DNA of 64,000 nucleotides from Dyella sp. 2HG41-7 (GTDB taxonomy: Bacteria > Pseudomonadota > Gammaproteobacteria > Xanthomonadales > Rhodanobacteraceae). Below are positions 62,343 through 64,000 of this stretch, piece by piece. The notes beneath the pieces are model-generated. The model saw only the letters and a list, made by a program, of their open reading frames with translations, ran no database searches and was not told the origin of the DNA. The first letter of the stretch is position 1, and each line of letters opens with the position of its first letter. The translations under genes were made by a program, and so were the position numbers. The stretch covers positions 1,674,001 through 1,738,000 of the forward strand of contig NZ_JAJEJV010000004.1 in the NCBI RefSeq assembly GCF_021390675.1, given 5' to 3'.

Positions 62343-62390
62343 GGGACGGGGACGCCTAAGTGGGTTTAGCTATCGCCGTCCCTTTCCTTT
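62343..62390 (+). terminator. possible terminator
   Basis: GGGACGG at 62343-62349 can pair with CCGTCCC at 62376-62382, followed by TTTCCTTTT. The loop is long, so this is moderate evidence. Confidence 0.4.
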
Positions 62391-62512
62391 TAAGCAGCTA
62401 CTGCTTATTTAAGGCCTTGATTATCCGCGTCAGTATGTTTCTGGCCCGGTATTCAATGCGGCGCTTCCTGCGGTTAAGCATGAAAATGGATGGCCAAAAT
62501 GGAAAGGCGTAT

Positions 62513-62542
62513 GTGTCCGCTTTCGGCCCAAAGAGCGCAGAT
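62513..62542 (+). repeat. palindrome family copy p, degraded
   Basis: TGTCCGCTTTCGGCCC, then AAAGAGCGCAGATT, about 70 bases ahead of the next gene. Confidence 0.7.
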
Positions 62543-62612
62543 TGCATGTTGCTTGACTAGGCAATTAACTCGGAGTAAGAAGCCGAAAGCCTACTGTCAC
62601 AAGGAAATGGAC

Positions 62613-63122
62613 ATGCGAGCATTACGGCTTCCTACCCTGATCGTCGCGTTGCTAGGTACTTCGATTGCAGTTGCCGATGGCCCGCAAACGCCTGGAACGG
62701 CTTCAGGCAATCTCGAACCGGTGCTCGTGTACGTCAATGCGCAGGGCAAAATTACCGAAGTCATACCGGCCGATCGGCTTTCCCCCGATTTGACACGTCT
62801 GCTGCGTACCAATTTGGAAGAAATGATCCACACCCCTGCGTACGACAAACAGGGCAAGCCGGTGTCCAGCCAGTTCGTTATCAACGTGAGCTTGCAGTCC
62901 CAACCCAATGGTACTGGCGGCTTCGACACTCACTTTGCATATGTATCAGCCAATCCCGTGCCACCCGGTAGATGGTATTGGTCGCACGACGCCAACGGCC
63001 GACTGGGTCTGAGCAATCAGACTAATTTCGCTAGAAACGCGCCGCCAGACATGACGATTCGCGATCAATACGTTATGCCCGGCGGGCAGGGAGGTATGTC
63101 TGTTGGGACCCGTGGGCACTAA
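62613..63122 (+). CDS. secreted hypothetical protein
   Basis: A signal peptide ends near residue 21 (AVADG). The 169-residue product has no recognised domain; it contains VLVYVNAQGKITEVIPADRLSPDLTRLL and a Gly-rich tail. AAGGA seven bases before ATG 62613 sets the start. Confidence 0.7.
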   Translation: MRALRLPTLIVALLGTSIAVADGPQTPGTASGNLEPVLVYVNAQGKITEVIPADRLSPDLTRLLRTNLEEMIHTPAYDKQGKPVSSQFVINVSLQSQPNGTGGFDTHFAYVSANPVPPGRWYWSHDANGRLGLSNQTNFARNAPPDMTIRDQYVMPGGQGGMSVGTRGH

Positions 63123-63173
63123 AGAGAGATGGACTGACTTGCCTTGGCGCCTACGCCAGAGTGCCCCGAAGGC

Positions 63174-63680
63174 ATGTCGTTAGCTACGCGTCTTGCCATC
63201 AATGTGCACAGAGTTGGTTATATATCGCGATGGGCGCTTGGATGGATGCTGCTGATCGCCTGTTTCGGCGCAAGCTGTCATGGTGCGACGGTCGGACCAC
63301 TGTCTCTCGGCAGCGATGTCCGTGTTGGCGAGGTAGCCAAGCATTTCCATAGCCAAAGCGATCACGTGGGGCAGGCATTCTGGTCAGATGTGCCCGTCGT
63401 TTATTTGGATAGCTCCGTCACGGCTCACGTTAGAGTGACGGAGCTCGCGTATATTCAAACCATCGAAATTCAAATGCCCCTCGCCAAGCTGGGCGACGTG
63501 AAGCGATATATCCAGGAACGCTTCGGCATCCAAAAATCCGACTCGACATCGTCGACGGCGCGCGGTTTGGCAGTATGGGACTGTCGAGACAAAGAAACTG
63601 CCATTGGGTTGTTCTCAAAACCAGAGCGCGGAGCGTTGCTACTGGTATTCACATGGGTGCCTTCGCTGAGTCGGAATTGA
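63174..63680 (+). CDS. hypothetical membrane-anchored or secreted protein
   Basis: One hydrophobic segment (about 18-36) precedes a periplasmic part of 130 residues with a Cys-x3-Cys-like AVWDCRDKE and no known domain. ATG 63174 is chosen; upstream in-frame TTG 63144 is possible. It follows the previous gene by 51 bases and may be co-transcribed. Confidence 0.6.
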   Translation: MSLATRLAINVHRVGYISRWALGWMLLIACFGASCHGATVGPLSLGSDVRVGEVAKHFHSQSDHVGQAFWSDVPVVYLDSSVTAHVRVTELAYIQTIEIQMPLAKLGDVKRYIQERFGIQKSDSTSSTARGLAVWDCRDKETAIGLFSKPERGALLLVFTWVPSLSRN

Positions 63681-63712
63681 TTTTTTTTGCACAATTCACA
63701 TTGAAATGAGTA

Positions 63713-63742
63713 AGTGTCTGCGTTCGATCCCAAGCGAACTGT
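63713..63742 (+). repeat. palindrome family copy q, degraded
   Basis: GTGTCTGCGTTCGATCCC, then AAGCGAACTGTT, 32 bases after the previous stop. Confidence 0.6.
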
Positions 63743-63882
63743 TGCATCACTTGCAATGTCTGCTTGCGAGTCGGCACCAACACTCACGTCGTGCCGCGCG
63801 CGTAAAGACCTTTAAGAAAGACAATTCAATCGATCAGGCGGTAGAGTTTCGCTGGGTATCGAATTAAAAATAGGGGAAACGA

Positions 63883-64000
63883 ATGCTTGAATGGTTCAGG
63901 AGAATTTGGATTGGCTCTGACCCTGTCGAGTTCGAAAGCACATTCGGAATGACCGAATCGATTGAGCGATTGAAGGCCGCCACGCGCCGCTGGGGATTCT
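63883..64000 (+). CDS. start of a gene cut by the right edge
   Basis: ATG 63883 follows AGGGGAA at a short spacing. The 39 visible residues read MLEWFRRIWIGSDPVEFEST and continue TFGMTESIERLKAATRRWGF. They are charged and soluble-looking. Function cannot be judged from this. Confidence 0.65.
   Translation, partial: MLEWFRRIWIGSDPVEFESTFGMTESIERLKAATRRWGF

Larger units (their letters stand above)
62204..62612. other. gap with terminator and palindrome copy p
   Basis: A possible terminator lies at 62343-62390 and a palindrome copy at 62513. The frame of the next gene is open back to 62490 but has no support before 62613. Confidence 0.5.

Noticed and set aside
1-64000. CRISPR array, tRNA or rRNA genes, intact insertion sequence or prophage
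   Set aside because: No spaced direct repeats of CRISPR type, no cloverleaf or rRNA sequence, and no transposase, integrase or phage structural gene was seen.

Overview
The window looks like chromosome of a gammaproteobacterium in the Xanthomonadales/Lysobacterales, most likely Rhodanobacteraceae (Dyella or Rhodanobacter type). This rests on the mix of families: methanethiol S-methyltransferase, sedolisin-type peptidase, MHYT-GGDEF-EAL protein, OprB porin, OmpA lipoprotein and TIR-TPR protein. The assignment is inference, because the window holds no rRNA or other marker gene. I see no tRNA, CRISPR array, prophage or intact transposase.

Region 1 (1-13 kb) starts with a secreted Cys-rich protein running off the left edge. 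A long run of mostly membrane and envelope genes follows: BPSS1780-like protein, lipoprotein, M14 peptidase, DoxX-like protein, RDD protein, M50 site-2-type protease, VOC protein, acyltransferase 3, YcxB-like protein, TonB C-terminal protein and a TPR protein. Region 2 (13-24 kb) has an alpha/beta hydrolase, a histidine phosphatase, a membrane protein/XRE regulator pair under a palindromic promoter, Arr (rifampin ADP-ribosyltransferase), an OmpA lipoprotein, a ProC-like reductase, a beta-propeller protein, an OprB porin, and a divergent SDR-SnoaL / TetR locus with twin operators.

Region 3 (24-35 kb) carries secreted and signalling proteins: a double-retropepsin TPR protein, GH30 glycosidase, a TIR-transmembrane-TPR protein and an S53 peptidase. 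It also has an Lnt-like N-acyltransferase co-transcribed with a TetR repressor that has a palindrome over its own start codon. Region 4 (35-43 kb) opens with a 271-bp palindromic MITE-like element. It then holds the MHYT-GGDEF-EAL protein, MddA, OsmC and AraC genes, a methyltransferase, and a small gene behind a long, strongly structured leader.

Region 5 (43-64 kb) is accessory in character. It has many small genes, nearly all on the + strand, and about 17 copies of one 27-30 bp imperfect palindrome (arms ATGTCCGCTT and AAGCGGACAT), all in the same orientation and mostly just after stop codons. One gene (53890-54342) is bracketed by integron-core-like GTTAGGC and GCCTAAC. Recognisable systems here are BaeSR with an S41 peptidase, a diguanylate cyclase, a second double-retropepsin TPR protein, a macrodomain hydrolase, a PhyH-type oxygenase, a trypsin-like protease, a HAD phosphatase and a sialidase-fold protein.

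The strongest leads are the co-oriented palindrome/gene array, the 271-bp element, the structured leader, the self-regulatory operators, and the TIR-TPR and double-retropepsin TPR proteins.
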